Below, piece after piece: positions 25,401 to 33,640 of a stretch of DNA of 64,000 nt (the stretch's first letter is position 1; the number at the start of each line of letters is the position of its first letter). Origin of the DNA: Bactericera cockerelli. Taxonomy: Eukaryota; Arthropoda; Insecta; Hemiptera; Triozidae. The stretch covers positions 9,245,736 to 9,309,735 of the forward strand of contig CM044964.1 in NCBI GenBank assembly GCA_024516035.1, read 5' to 3'. The notes below the pieces were generated by a model. That model had not been told where the DNA came from. It worked only from the letters and a program-made list of their open reading frames with translations, and made no database searches. Position numbers and translations under genes: made by a program.

Positions 25401-28400
25401 AAAAAATTAATATTTCTTTTTTTTTGTACATATTTCTAAGTTTTTTTTTTAATTTATTGTTATATTTTTTGTTGTTGTTGATGATTGTTTTGTAAAAAAA
25501 ATAAAGTGTAAATAAATAAATCGCTAGAGGACTATAAACAGAGAACAGACTAGCCAACCTTTACAAGCCAGGCTAGCTTGCAGTTTCCTAAGGGTTTAAT
25601 GGCTTATAGAGAAAAGTCCAAGTCCTCATGATGGTTGATCACACGTAGAAATATGTGGTTCAGGACGAGCCAACTTTGAAATAAAGTTGTCTGGGGACCA
25701 TCACTCACCCCTCCAGCTGTAGCCAAGCTGGCTACAACAACAACAACAACAACAACAATTGCCTTTAGTATTATTTTCTTTATTTATTTATTTTTGAAAA
25801 TATTTTATTATTATTTTTCTTAATTTTACACTGTAAATATTGTCCATTACTTTGTGCTCCTAAAATTTTTTATATAGTAGTAATAATAACACTAGGGGGA
25901 TCTCCCCAATATAAGGAACTGATTCCATGAAATTCAACAAAACAAACATATGTATAACTGCGAAACTAGAAATACTGTATGAAAACCCGACCTCAGTGGC
26001 TTGATCGATAAGGCAGCGGACTTGTAACCTGGAGGTCGGTGGTTCAAGTCCCGGTTTCAGCGTAGATTTAGTAAAGCGAGTTTGAGTAGTTGTGATATCA
26101 CGAAAGTGATTAACACAAATATGATAACTTACTGTATGAGAACATGTAGGTATAATACCAAATACCAATACCCCCCTCATAGGGGGAGGCCCCTGCTCCA
26201 TAGGGGTGACAGAGGGCTATAATATATTATGTTATTACACTAACAACAACAGACTCCGTGGCGTAATGGTTGTGACTACTGCCCGTAGTCCAGAGTTCCC
26301 GAGTTCAACTCCCGGTTGGGACAGACTTTTCGAAGAAAATTCTGTTCCATCCAAACACGTGAGGCTGGCAATTCCGGCCGTACCCAGGCTGGGTGAGGTT
26401 AATGTGGGTACCTGGTACGATTCCCAGCGAATGGAGGGTAAAACCCCCGTCCTGTCTACCTCAAGTCAGGACGTTAAAACCAAAAAGAATCAATGGACAT
26501 GAAAGGAGCCTAGACATTGGATTTGGGCGTCCATATAATCCTCTCACCATCGTGATTTAGGTAGCAATACCTATATCACGGACACGGAATTATTATTATT
26601 ATTATTATTATTACACTAATAACACAAATAAACGCATGTTCTACCCACTTCCCCCCAGACCTGCGAGTACGCCGCATCATCGGGCACCCGAGCAGATATG
26701 GCAATGTGTCTATTATAGCATTTAAATTCATATAGATGGATGGATGTATATCTGTTTTCTACCTACTTCCCATTTAAATTCATATAGATGGATGGATGTA
26801 TATCTGTTTTCTACCTACTTCCCATTTAAATTCATATAGATGGATGGATGTATATCTGTTTTCTACCTACTTCCCATTTAAATTCATATAGATGGATGGA
26901 TGTATATCTGTTTTCTACCTACTTCCCATTTAAATTCATATAGATGGATGGATGTATATCTGTTTTCTACCTACTTCCCATTTAAATTCATATAGATGGA
27001 TGGATGTATATCTGTTTTCTACCTACTTCCCATTTAAATTCATATAGATGGATGGATGTATATCTGTTTTCTACCTACTTCCCATTTAAATTCATATAGA
27101 TGGATGGATGTATATCTGTTTTCTACCTACTTCCCATTTAAATTCATATAGATGGATGGATGTATATCTGTTTTCTACCTACTTCCCATTTAAATTCATA
27201 TAGATGGATGGATGTATATCTGTTTTCTACCTACTTTCCCGCAGACCTGCGCGTACGCCGCATCATCGGGCACCCGAGCACCGGCTCCGTCATCCTGGCG
27301 TCCACGCAGGACAACAACGAGGTGTCCGCCTGGAGCCTGGAGTCGGGGGTCCGCCTGGCTACCTTCTGGTCGGCACCCAGTCCGCCCCTGTCCGCCCCCG
27401 CCGGCCAGGGGCACACGGTGTGCGGGCTCTACGCCGCCGCCACCTCGGGGAAACGGTGAGTAGAATAGAAAATAGAATAGAATAGAAATTACCTTGTTTA
27501 TACTGCCGAGGTGAGACTGAAAAGTCCCTTTATTCCAGCAGTCTAAACAAGGTCTCTTGTATATTTTCAAATTTAAATACACATTTTGTACATACATTTA
27601 ATATTCGTGAGTAGGAGTCTTCTTTTTTTTTTTTTTTTTTTTTTTTTTCTTAAAAAAAAGCTTTATTAGGAGGACAAAGTACAGGTAACACTGTTACCGT
27701 AACAGTATATAATATATATCTCCCTTGCCTTTATCCCATATTAGCTTATATTGCTTTTGGGGTCGGCATTGTTCAACCTCATGGTTGAGGTTGGTAGGGT
27801 TGAGCACTACAGGTAACAGTATAAAATTAAAAAAAGAAAAAAACAAAAAAACAAACAAATGACAAAATGAATATGTTTAAAAAAGAAAGAAAATAACAAT
27901 AATGTTATTTTCTAAGGGGCGGGGTTATTGCCTGTGGCAATCTCTTCCACCCAACCCTTTTTCTACATACATAAAAAAGAGTCTTCTCTTTTTTTGTTTT
28001 TTTTTCTCGATATTTTTGAAAATGATTTCACCTGAGATTATTACTTCCGAGAAATTTCTAATATTAGAAATCGGAAGTATTGTGTTCGTTTTTGTAAAAA
28101 AAAATATTTTTTTGCTCCGATTTCAATTTTTTTCATATATCTGGACGTTTCATAACCTCCTGAGCAAATTTGGTTTTGTGTCTGTCTGTCGGTCCGTCGG
28201 TCTGTCGGTCTGTCTGTCGGTCTGTTAAAACGATTCCTTGTAACGCGCAAATCTCGGAAACTACTCGACCGATTTTGATGAAATTTTGCACACATCTAGG
28301 AGACATTCTGCAGATGGTCCCATTTTAAATTCATCGAATTCGTACTAGCGGTTCTTGGTGAAAGAGACCATGCGCCTGACCACTAACTTTTTACTTAAAC

Positions 28401-30302
28401 GCTGATATCTCGTGAACGGTACACTCGATTTTGATGAAATTTTGTATAGTTATGCATATTATTATTTTACATAGGCTTTTTATGATTACTTTTAAATTAA
28501 TTATAATTTGACTCTGATATTTAAGAAAATCCGAAATTTTGGACAAAGAAGTCAAAAAATAAGGACCACGACTTGCCGATACAGAATTTTTTGTAGAATC
28601 TAGAATGTAGAAAAAACGATATTCTACCATATAAAACAAATTTGAAGAAAATCGGTGCAGTAGTTTTGGAGATACAAGTAATATTCTAAAAAAATCTCAA
28701 ATTTGGCACGTGTTTACAATGTGAAGCAATCACGAGGAAGTATTGTGTCCATAATTGGCAGTGTTTTTTTTTGTTGTTGTTGAGATTTAAGACTCTTGTA
28801 AAAAATGTAGAATTACTCTAAATTATTTACCTGAAATGGCCAATTTTATGCGACAATTTCATTATCCATGAGATAATAATAACACTCTTTAGTGGAAGGT
28901 AACCACTAGGCGAAGTTAATGCTCAAAGCATTTGCTACCTCATAACCCTCTGTGATATTGGTTATGAGTTCTCCATTACCAATTTCTCTTTTGTGATGGG
29001 CACGTTTTTATTATTCTCTCATTAAATAAAAGGTGTTCGGTTCACAGAACTACAATTTGTTACTGTTTCACTATTTCAGGAATGGATTCCTGCTAGCCTG
29101 TGGTACGGATCAGAGAGTGAGATATTGGGGTCTGGATAATCCAAACGAGAGTTATCTGGCCATCCCGTCTGGATTCGAATACAATAATCCCCCCACACTC
29201 AGCTACGAGTAAGTAAACACACCACTTGGTTCATCATCATAGGGTGGTGTCAGCGTGAACGATGGTAGCCAGATAGTGGAGAAATGACTCAGCATTTCTA
29301 CCACTGTCTTTATAAGGAGGCTAATAATTGACAAGGGCCCCCAGACCCAAGCCAATGCTGGTCTACTCCCTGTTTATAGTCCCCCAGCACTTGGTTCAAT
29401 CACCTTATATTTAAAGATAGTTCTATAAAGTCCTTTTCCACTCTTTATTTAATACAGTCGAACCACTAGTCACCTTGTCCTAGCGGTAGCATGCTCGGCT
29501 TGCACTCCAGGTGATCCGGGTTCGAATATACCAGTGCACGATTACAGATCAATCACGTAATCATTGTTGTTCTTGATGTAATATTCATGGTCAGGCTTCG
29601 TGGTGTAACGGTTGTCACTACTACCAAACTAGTGCCTTAACCACTTGACTACCAATGCACGTTTTATAATATAGAATAATTCTAGGTGTATAATTCTTTT
29701 ATTGGCTGTCAGGTTCTCCTTATTCTAAATTGAATGGGTGAGTAGAAGAACCAGGAGTGTCAAAAATCGATTTTTTTTTTTTTTTTTCTTTTTCGTAGAA
29801 AAGAAGGAATGTACTCTTGTCTATCATCTCTGTGAATATGAAGGAGAAATACCCCTTAAAAGTATATTTTTTTTCGATTTTAAAGTACATATTTACTTTA
29901 CTCATTAGCATGATAAATTGTCTTATTTTTGCTTTCTTGAAAAGTCGATTTTTGACATTCCTAGTTCTTCTACTCACCCATTCAATTAACGTTTTCACTA
30001 ATCCCCCCCTTCCCTCCAGGTACAACCTTATCGACGGCATCAAGACGGCGCAGGAGATCTCCATCCGCTGCTCCTCGGGGGCGGGGGGGGCGCCGACACC
30101 CCCTCCTCCGCTCTCCCTGCCCCCCACCTCCTCCCGCCCCCCCGCCGCCCCCCGGCACCGGCACGGGGGGCGAGGAGTGTCCCCGCTCCGGGCCAGACCC
30201 GGTGGTGCCCGCCCACTATGACGTCATCCCCGACCTGAGTCTAGCCACGCCTCCCAGTGTCTGCCGTCACGGCGCCACAGTGGCGTCATCAAGGTGTGGA
30301 AG
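5576..30302 (+). CDS. VPS15: VPS15 / PIK3R4, class III PI3-kinase regulatory subunit (23 exons)
   Basis: This is the scaffold pseudokinase that anchors VPS34 and Beclin-1 on endosomal and autophagic membranes. The start at 5576 gives [20 protein letters not shown], the family N-terminus with a myristoylation-type MGNQ. Exon junctions are GT-AG and phases agree throughout. The summed exons are about 4.24 kb, or about 1413 codons, close to the usual length near 1360 residues. Domain order is kinase-like, HEAT/armadillo repeats, linker, then WD40 propeller ending in GVIKVWK. Exon lists are in the three domain entries. Exons are far GC-richer than the introns, which hold SINEs, MITEs, a Helitron-like element and minisatellites. 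The last exon is frame-broken and the expected stop after KVWK is missing at the first copy, so the 3' end is either misassembled or altered. The family assignment is very secure. Confidence 0.96.
7486..7980 (+). repeat. 31-bp minisatellite in VPS15 intron 3 (about 16 units)
   Basis: The unit is TTCAAAATTCTTCTTGCTGA followed by TGACACTGATG. Later units diverge to GAAACTTATG and TCATAACTCTGATG variants. The array ends abruptly at 7980. Confidence 0.85.
8435..8563. mobile_element. 129-bp MITE, copy 1 (VPS15 intron 3)
   Basis: Terminal inverted repeats GGGCGGCATTAATAGAC and GTCTATTAATTCCGCCC are flanked by TAA on both sides. The 3-bp target duplication suits a PIF/Harbinger-type element. It has no coding capacity. 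Confidence 0.75.
9164..9311. mobile_element. piggyBac-like MITE, copy 1
   Basis: TTAA flanks both sides (9160-9163 and 9312-9315). Termini CACTTAGACGACCGG and CGGTCGTCTACGTG are inverted repeats. Internal GTACCACCGGTGGTAC is a perfect 16-bp palindrome and occurs a second time with one mismatch. Confidence 0.75.
9340..9481 (+). repeat. Interspersed repeat family F, VPS15 intron 4
   Basis: CAGGGAGTAGACCAGCATTG, GGAGCCCTTGTCAATTATTAG, GTGCTGAGTCATTCCTCCAC and CGATGACGCCACCCTACG. Further copies are at 23958-24085, 24657-24802 (plus) and 29233-29392 (minus), with a fragment at 13435-13475. Confidence 0.7.
9905..10080 (-). mobile_element. Helitron-like element, 3' end fragment
   Basis: In reverse orientation it ends GCACGGGTTAACGGCTAA followed by T, matching the 3' terminus of the element at 14212-14467. 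The other end is not recognisable, so the right coordinate is approximate. Confidence 0.45.
10399..10845 (+). repeat. Five-copy ~92-bp array spanning the VPS15 exon 5 donor
   Basis: Each unit holds the last ~65 nt of exon 5 ([21 protein letters not shown]), the donor GAGAGGTGAGT and about 30 nt of intron. Units 1 and 3 share CACGGG...CCAGATG, units 2 and 4 share CGAGGG...CCCGATG, and unit 5 is diverged with a damaged donor (GAAAAGTGAGT). Confidence 0.9.
11085..11630 (+). mobile_element. SINE family G, split by a family B SINE
   Basis: The left part TAGCGTAGGGATCCGTTGG with GGTTCGAATTCC ends at TGAGTATA. The right part resumes at 11521 with ACTCTGAGGGTTTGGTGG and a TTATTATTA tail. A reverse copy lies directly before it (10918-11084); others are at 31785-31995, 43155-43358, 28870-28960 and 32020-32170. 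Confidence 0.65.
11163..11512 (-). mobile_element. tRNA-derived SINE, family B, nested in another SINE
   Basis: The inverted head CAACCATTACGCCACGGAG is at the right end; the body contains CTTCGAAAAGTCTGCCCC and the tail is TTCTTCTTCTTTT. TGAGTATA flanks both sides (11155-11162 and 11513-11520). Confidence 0.75.
11642..19812 (+). CDS. VPS15: VPS15 exons 6-14: linker and HEAT-repeat region
   Basis: Exons are 11642-11846, 12597-12747, 13840-14019, 15090-15312, 16285-16445, 16910-17127, 17416-17670, 18667-18772 and 19626-19812. Helical-repeat blocks typical of VPS15 are readable: [114 protein letters not shown] and [10 protein letters not shown]. The donor of the first exon here (GTTATT at 11847) is weak, so that boundary is less certain. 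Exon 8 contains an Asn-rich insertion from an AAC/AAT codon run near 13966-13989. Exon 12 ends at a donor that seeds a 97-bp tandem array. Exon 14 begins [19 protein letters not shown]. Confidence 0.92.
11879..12112 (-). mobile_element. Interspersed SINE family H, VPS15 intron 6
   Basis: ACGGGGGTTTTACCCTCCAT, CACGAGGATTCGAATTTGAA and GTGCCATCGACG are shared with 23522-23774, 51890-52002 and 52610-52818 (opposite strand). The tRNA origin is not obvious. Confidence 0.6.
12420..12565 (+). mobile_element. Second LINE/SINE 3'-tail family (GGCATTATCACCACCC)
   Basis: The hairpin AATGCC-AAA-GGCATT is followed by ATCACCACCCTTGATCA, then TTATACCTTTTCACTGTACATG and a tail ending TTGTTGAATAATA. Related pieces lie at 8610-8720 (minus), 14055-14110, 22870-22995 (minus), 23125-23215 and 41395-41530. 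Confidence 0.5.
14212..14467 (+). mobile_element. Non-autonomous Helitron-like element
   Basis: The 5' end TCTCTATATATAAAAC follows an A and the 3' end CGGCTAG precedes a T, as expected for insertion between A and T. A short hairpin (CCCGT, then ACGGG) lies just before the CTAG terminus. An ACCTACCT microsatellite lies inside. A truncated reverse copy starts at 9905. Confidence 0.65.
15672..15800. mobile_element. 129-bp MITE, copy 2 (VPS15 intron 9)
   Basis: Same family and same length as copy 1. It starts GGGCGAAATTAATAGAC, ends GTCTATTAATTCGGCCC and is flanked by ATA on both sides. Confidence 0.75.
15888..16016. mobile_element. 129-bp MITE, copy 3 (VPS15 intron 9)
   Basis: Same family and length, 87 bp after copy 2. 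It starts GGGCGAAATTAATAGAC, ends GTCTAGTAATTCCGCCC and is flanked by TTA on both sides. Confidence 0.75.
17602..18350 (+). repeat. ~97-bp array spanning the VPS15 exon 12 donor (about 8 units)
   Basis: Units hold GAGGTATAGGAGCAAGGGAG, GACCTTTGAGTCAG and the GTGAGTAG donor, then ATACAATATGAGTGGTTTTG. The first and last units share CCTGT(A/T)TACCCTAGGCC, while the middle ones carry the shortened CCCTGGGACAG. The last unit lacks the donor. Confidence 0.9.
18444..18581. mobile_element. Second piggyBac-like MITE type with a perfect hairpin
   Basis: TTAA flanks both sides (18440-18443 and 18582-18585). Termini are CCTTTTATGGTCCAGTG and its imperfect inverse CACTGGAGTGCAAAAGG. Inside, 18455-18478 and 18513-18536 form a perfect 24-bp inverted repeat with a 34-nt loop. 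Confidence 0.7.
19424..19570 (-). mobile_element. tRNA-derived SINE, family C, VPS15 intron 13
   Basis: Reverse copy with TATCATATTTGTGTTAATCA on the left and CAAGCTACTGAGGTTGG on the right, only about 55 bp before exon 14. Confidence 0.7.
20330..20436. mobile_element. piggyBac-like MITE, copy 2
   Basis: TTAA flanks both sides. Termini are CACTTACACGACCGG and CCGGTCGTGTACCTG, and the internal palindrome TGTACCACCGGTGGTACA is present once. It is the same family as 9164-9311, shortened internally. Confidence 0.75.
20464..20640. mobile_element. GC-rich inverted-repeat element (putative MITE)
   Basis: Termini ATGCTAGTAGTACACTC and GAGTGTACTGCTAGCAT are 17-bp inverted repeats with one mismatch. 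The interior is rich in CTCGCC and GGCGAG and much more GC-rich than the intron. No target duplication was recognised. Confidence 0.55.
20885..20944 (+). repeat. Duplicated 3' splice acceptor of VPS15 exon 15
   Basis: TTTATTATTTTCTCAG followed by GAAAAAGAACGACAGTGAT occurs, then again about 40 bp later with TTTTCTTAG and the same exon head. Either AG (20890 or 20930) could be used. The downstream one keeps the frame with exon 14. Confidence 0.75.
20931..30302 (+). CDS. VPS15: VPS15 exons 15-23: linker and C-terminal WD40 propeller
   Basis: Exons are 20931-21081, 21345-21441, 21751-21981, 22582-22792, 24490-24605, 25029-25154, 27245-27455, 29080-29208 and 30020 to about 30302. Readable blocks are [118 protein letters not shown] and [19 protein letters not shown]. 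In exon 23, [13 protein letters not shown] lies in the expected frame. VVPAHYDVI lies in the +1 frame near 30190-30235. [18 protein letters not shown] returns to the original frame and ends at 30302. A TGA in the entry frame lies at 30219-30221. Long G and C runs in this exon make indel error plausible. Confidence 0.9.
22330..22515 (-). mobile_element. tRNA-like SINE, VPS15 intron 17
   Basis: The inverted B-box GATCGAACCCGGGACC and GAGTGCTTAACCA are at the right. The body GTAGTATGCCTACCCTC is shared with a diverged copy at 33815-33975. Confidence 0.5.
23440..24487 (+). repeat. AT-rich minisatellite running into the VPS15 exon 19 acceptor
   Basis: The units TGATGATATTTACTT and TATAATGTTTACT alternate up to the acceptor TTTACTCGCAG. 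Two SINEs (23522-23774 and 23958-24085) interrupt the array, so it existed before they arrived. Confidence 0.8.
23522..23774 (-). mobile_element. SINE family H inside the intron 18 minisatellite
   Basis: GTGGGGTTTAACGTCGC on the left and GCCATCGACGCTGGCT on the right. Minisatellite units continue on both sides. Confidence 0.65.
25335..25762. mobile_element. SINE-like family K, interrupted copy in VPS15 intron 20
   Basis: Opposite orientation to 40777-41044 and ending in (CAA)n. The block 25398-25520, with its AATAAATAAAT end, is a foreign insertion inside it. Confidence 0.6.
25987..26129 (+). mobile_element. tRNA-derived SINE, family C, VPS15 intron 20
   Basis: The head CGACCTCAGTGGCTTGATCG has B-box GGTTCAAGTCCCGG and ends AGTGATTAACACAAATATGA. 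Further copies are at 43542-43686, 51660-51796 and 56989-57135 (plus), and 19424-19570 and 59969-60112 (minus). Confidence 0.75.
26251..26612 (+). mobile_element. tRNA-derived SINE, family B, VPS15 intron 20
   Basis: The head GACTCCGTGGCGTAATGG is followed by GACTTTTCGAAGAAAATTC, then GAGCCTAGACATTGGAT and an (ATT)n tail. A shorter copy is at 40287-40515 and an old reverse copy at 38936-39122. Confidence 0.7.
26647..27280 (+). repeat. Partial exon 21 duplication plus ten 52-bp units
   Basis: At 26647-26696 an acceptor (CTTCCCCCCAG) and the first ~36 nt of exon 21 (ACCTGCGAGTACGCCGCATC...) appear as a truncated copy. Ten units of 52 bp (CATTTAAATTCATATAGATG...) follow from 26719, and then the real acceptor CTTTCCCGCAG and exon 21 at 27245. 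Confidence 0.88.
27617..27960 (-). mobile_element. LINE 3' end in VPS15 intron 21
   Basis: A long T-run (27623-27648) marks the poly-A side. The body includes the AGGAGGACAAAG block near the tail and the hairpin ATTGCCTGTGGCAAT within 27926-27944. It holds no coding sequence. A short SINE-like piece (27755-27800) lies inside it. Confidence 0.55.
28041..28475. repeat. Palindrome-headed interspersed repeat, copy 2
   Basis: Same head and body as 2765-3172, with a TCGGTCTGTCTGTCGG microsatellite near 28185-28225. It lies in VPS15 intron 21. Confidence 0.7.
29233..29392 (-). repeat. Interspersed repeat family F, VPS15 intron 22
   Basis: Reverse copy from CATCATCATAGGGTGG to CTACTCCCTGTTTATAGTCC. 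Confidence 0.7.
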
Positions 30303-30599
30303 AGAGTGTGCGTCATCAAGGTGTATTTATTTCTAACTAAAAAAAGATTCTGGTTAGGTTTTTTCAAATATTTCATTTTTTTCCAGGTCATTCGTGAAAG
30401 AAAAAATGCTGTTGGTTATTTAAATATGAATGGACTTACCTATAAAAGATGGAAGCAAAATTTTATCCCTTTGGTTAACTTTGGAAGTGGAAATTTCTTC
30501 CTTCCAAAAGAAAAAAGACTTTCTTCCAGTTTTGTTAATTTATCGTTTGGTAACTTTGGTTAAAAGAAAAATACGGCAAGGTTGTGGAAGTTAAATGGT
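30303..30599. other. Sequence between the VPS15 terminus and the CRE array
   Basis: Starts with a second partial copy of the terminal codons (GCGTCATCAAGGTG at about 30311), then 280 bp of AT-rich sequence with an open frame of no recognisable similarity. Confidence 0.4.
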
Positions 30600-31775
30600 G
30601 ATGACGTCTCAAGGTGTGGAAGAAAGAGAATGATGACGTCATAAGGTGTGGAAGTAGAGTGGTGAACGTCATCAAGGTGTGGAATAGGTGATGACGTCAT
30701 CAAGGTGTGGAAGTAAGGGTGACGTCATCAAGGTGTGGAAGTAGAGTGATGACGTCATCAAGGTGTGGAAGTAGAAGTGATGACGTCATCAAGGTGTGGA
30801 AGTAGAGTGATGACGTCATCAAGGTGTGGAAGTAGAGTGATGACGTCATCAAGGTGTGGAAGTAGAGTGATGACGTCATCAAGGTGTGGAAGTAGAGTGA
30901 TGACGTCATCAAGGTGTGGAAGTAGAGAGTGATGACGTCATCAAGGTGTGGAAGTAGAGGTGATGACGTCATCAAGGTGTGGAAGTAGAGAGTGATGACG
31001 TCATCAAGGTGTGGAAGTAGAAGAGTGATGACGTCATCAAGGTGTGGAAGTAGAAGAGTGATGACGTCATCAAGGTGTGGAAGTAGAGAGTGATGACGTC
31101 ATCAAGGTGTGGAAGTAGAAGTGGTGACGTCATCAAGGTGTGGAAGTAGAAGAGTGGTGACGTCATCAAGGTGTGGAAGTAGAGATGATGACGTCATCAA
31201 GGTGTGGAAGTAGAAGAGTGATGACGTCATCAAGGTGTGGAAGTAGAGTGATGACGTCATCAAGGTGTGGAAGTAGAAGAGTGATGACGTCATCAAGGTG
31301 TGGAAGTAGAGTGATGACGTCATCAAGGTGTGGAAGTAGAATGATGACGTCATCAAGGTGTGGAAGTAGAGTGATGACGTCATCAAGGTGTGGAAGTAGA
31401 AGAGTGATGACGTCATCAAGGTGTGGAAGTAGAAGAGTGATGACGTCATCAAGGTGTGGAAGTAAGGTGACGTCATCAAGGTGTGAAGTAGAGAGTGATG
31501 ACGTCATCAAGGTGTGGAAGTAGAGTGATGACGTCATCAAGGTGTGGAAGTAGAGTGATGATCATCAAGTGGAAGAAGTATGACGTCATCAAGGTGTGGA
31601 AGTAGAGTGATGACGTCATCAAGGTGTGGAAGTAGAAGAGTGATGACGTCATCAAGGTGTGGAAGTAGAGTGATGACGTCATCAAGGTGTGAAGTAGAGT
31701 GATGACGTCATCAAGGTGTGGAAGTAGAAGAGTGATGACGTCATCAAGGTGTGGAAGTAGAGTGATGACGCCATT
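30600..31775 (+). repeat. CRE-bearing minisatellite made of the VPS15 terminal codons (about 39 units)
   Basis: The 27-34 bp unit reads GTGATGACGTCATCAAGGTG then TGGAAGTAGA. In frame it is Asp-Val-Ile-Lys-Val-Trp-Lys-stop, matching the GVIKVWK end of VPS15 exon 23 at 30282-30302. Nearly every unit has the perfect palindrome TGACGTCA, the consensus CRE octamer. The first few units and a few near 31560 are degenerate. Confidence 0.92.
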
Positions 31776-31784
31776 AAGTCAACC

Positions 31785-31995
31785 ACGTTAAGGCGCTGGT
31801 TTGGTAATCCAGGTAGCGTAGGGATCCGTTGGTTCGAATCCCTCCCAATTCATAAGTTTTTCCTCATTAATTTGAGTATATGACCACATAATAATAAGAC
31901 TCTGAGGGTTAGGTGGTAGAAAATACTTTAAGCATTAACCTCGCCTGGTGGTTACCTTCCACTAAAGGACTAAAGAGTAATTATTATTATTATTA
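31785..31995 (+). mobile_element. SINE family G, right after the VPS15 terminal array
   Basis: AGCGTAGGGATCCGTTGG, GGTTCGAATCCC, CTGAGGGTTAGGTGGTAGA and a TTATTATTATT tail are all present. The CRE array ends where it begins. Confidence 0.7.
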
Positions 31996-32890
31996 AGTTG
32001 TGGATGTAAATTATAATAATAATAATAATACACTCTTTAGTGGTTAATACTCGAAACATTAACAAGCGAACAAGCCAACCACTAGCAAGGTTCATACTCC
32101 TAACATTTTATACTATCTCACCCTCAGGGTCTTAATATCATGTGGACACATACTCAAATAACAGAGGAAATCCATCCATTGTTATGGCAATCCAAGTTCT
32201 GCTGGCTATTCCCGGCCCCCACTCAGGCTCAGCGAGGTTATTTTGAGTAACTGGATTGTTTGTCCAGCAAATGATCAGTAAATCCTCTGTCGTGATAATA
32301 TGACTAAGAAGTTGAAAAGAAAATTACACCCCAAAAAACAAACATAATATTAAATCCGGTACCACCGCATCTTATCATTCAGATAAATACTGTGGGTCAT
32401 AATAATTTTCCATCGGAAAACTTGATGTTGAAAATGATGCTCTTTTTCTATACATAATGTGCTTAATAAAAAAGTCATTTTTTAAATTAAAAACAATAAA
32501 AGAAATAGCTAAGAAATGTATAATTTTAATATATTAGTATTCTTTATTCTGTAAGGTAATATTAATACAAATGCAAGTTTTGAGATTATATTGACTAAGA
32601 TACTATATTTTTTTATGTACAGTTTTAAAAAATTCTAATTGTGATAAAATATAATTTGTTATTTGATGTATGAAAAATGTGTTTTGGTTTACCTATACTA
32701 GATTTCAATATTTTCTTTAAAAATACTCTTCAGGGTTGTTCTTGCTGTTGTCTCATATTTTTTTTCAAGTACAAATATAAAGTACTTGAATTGAGTAGGC
32801 TTTACCATTTCATAATGATATCCACTATTAAATGCTGAATTAAGAGAAATGTTTTATACGTAGACAATATAAAATGATCTATTAGTATAA

Positions 32891-32975
32891 TTACTTCCGA
32901 TAAATTTCTAATATTAGAAATCGGAAGTATTGTGTTCGTTTTTGTAAAAAAGAAAAATATTTTTTTAGCTCCGAT
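32891..32975. repeat. Palindrome-headed repeat, head-only copy
   Basis: The palindrome TTTCTAATATTAGAAA in its ACTTCCGA/TCGGAAGT frame is followed by the conserved GTTCGTTTTTGTAAAAAA and AGCTCCGATTT; the rest is missing. Other head-only copies lie at 50368-50460, 56938-56975, 57166-57203 and 59632-59740. Confidence 0.65.
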
Positions 32976-33289
32976 TTTTTTCTCATTCATTTCATACTGG
33001 TAGTCACTATGAGACTGGTGGGTAACTGAGAGATGTCTTAGCACACTAGGCTTTGCATACACCTACCTAGATTTTTATTATGGCTAGGTAAAAATTAAAT
33101 ATCTCATAGCTCGTGAGGAAATAAGAGTATTTACTTGAATGAGTAACGACCAGTGGCAGCATAAACTGGAGTAAAAAGAAAAATAAAGTTAAGTATTTAT
33201 CTAAATCTTTGCTGTACTTGGAAACCACTAACCTCTGGTTACAAGTCCACCACCTTATCAATCTGACGAAACAAGTTCTCTTGTTCAAG

Positions 33290-33640
33290 ATCTCCTTAAT
33301 TCATTGAGATGGGAAATTTTTGGCCACCCACCATATTCACCTGATCTAGCACCAAGTCACTTGTTTCCCCATCTGAAAGTTCATTTGGGAGAGAAAAGCT
33401 TCCGAAAAGACGACGAGCTCAAGACCGCTGTCTGTGCTTGGAGCTTTAGTTTTGAGTTTGAAAACACAGCTTTTCAAGGAGGGTATACATAAATTGTTCC
33501 CTGGTTCCAAACGTGCATTGATCGAGTCGAGCTAGGAATTATGTAGAAAAATGATAGGATGTTACTGAACACAATGCAATAAAAATATGTTGAATTTTTT
33601 TTGGGGAATTTTTCATAGCGTAGGGACTTTTGAGACGCCC
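33290..33640 (+). pseudogene. Mariner-type transposase C-terminal remnant
   Basis: The frame from 33304 reads HPPYSPDLAPS, then LFPHLKVHLGEKSF, the conserved segment of mariner transposases around the last catalytic Asp. That Asp position is lost after APS. TGTAGCAG-like catalytic context is absent upstream. The end TAGGGACTTTTGAGACGCCC resembles a mariner terminus. Only the last quarter of the gene is present and its frame is broken. Confidence 0.7.

Noticed and set aside
29817..30221. Separate gene beginning upstream of VPS15 exon 23
   Set aside because: The upstream part is AT-rich intron with low-complexity translation. The coding signal starts at the acceptor at 30019.
30700..31685. Long open frames with repeated FHTLMTSS or SRCGSRVMT peptides
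   Set aside because: They are translations of the CRE-bearing minisatellite in non-native frames and have no start context or similarity.
30600..31775. CRISPR-like array
   Set aside because: There are no unique spacers between repeats, the genome is eukaryotic and the unit is the VPS15 coding end.
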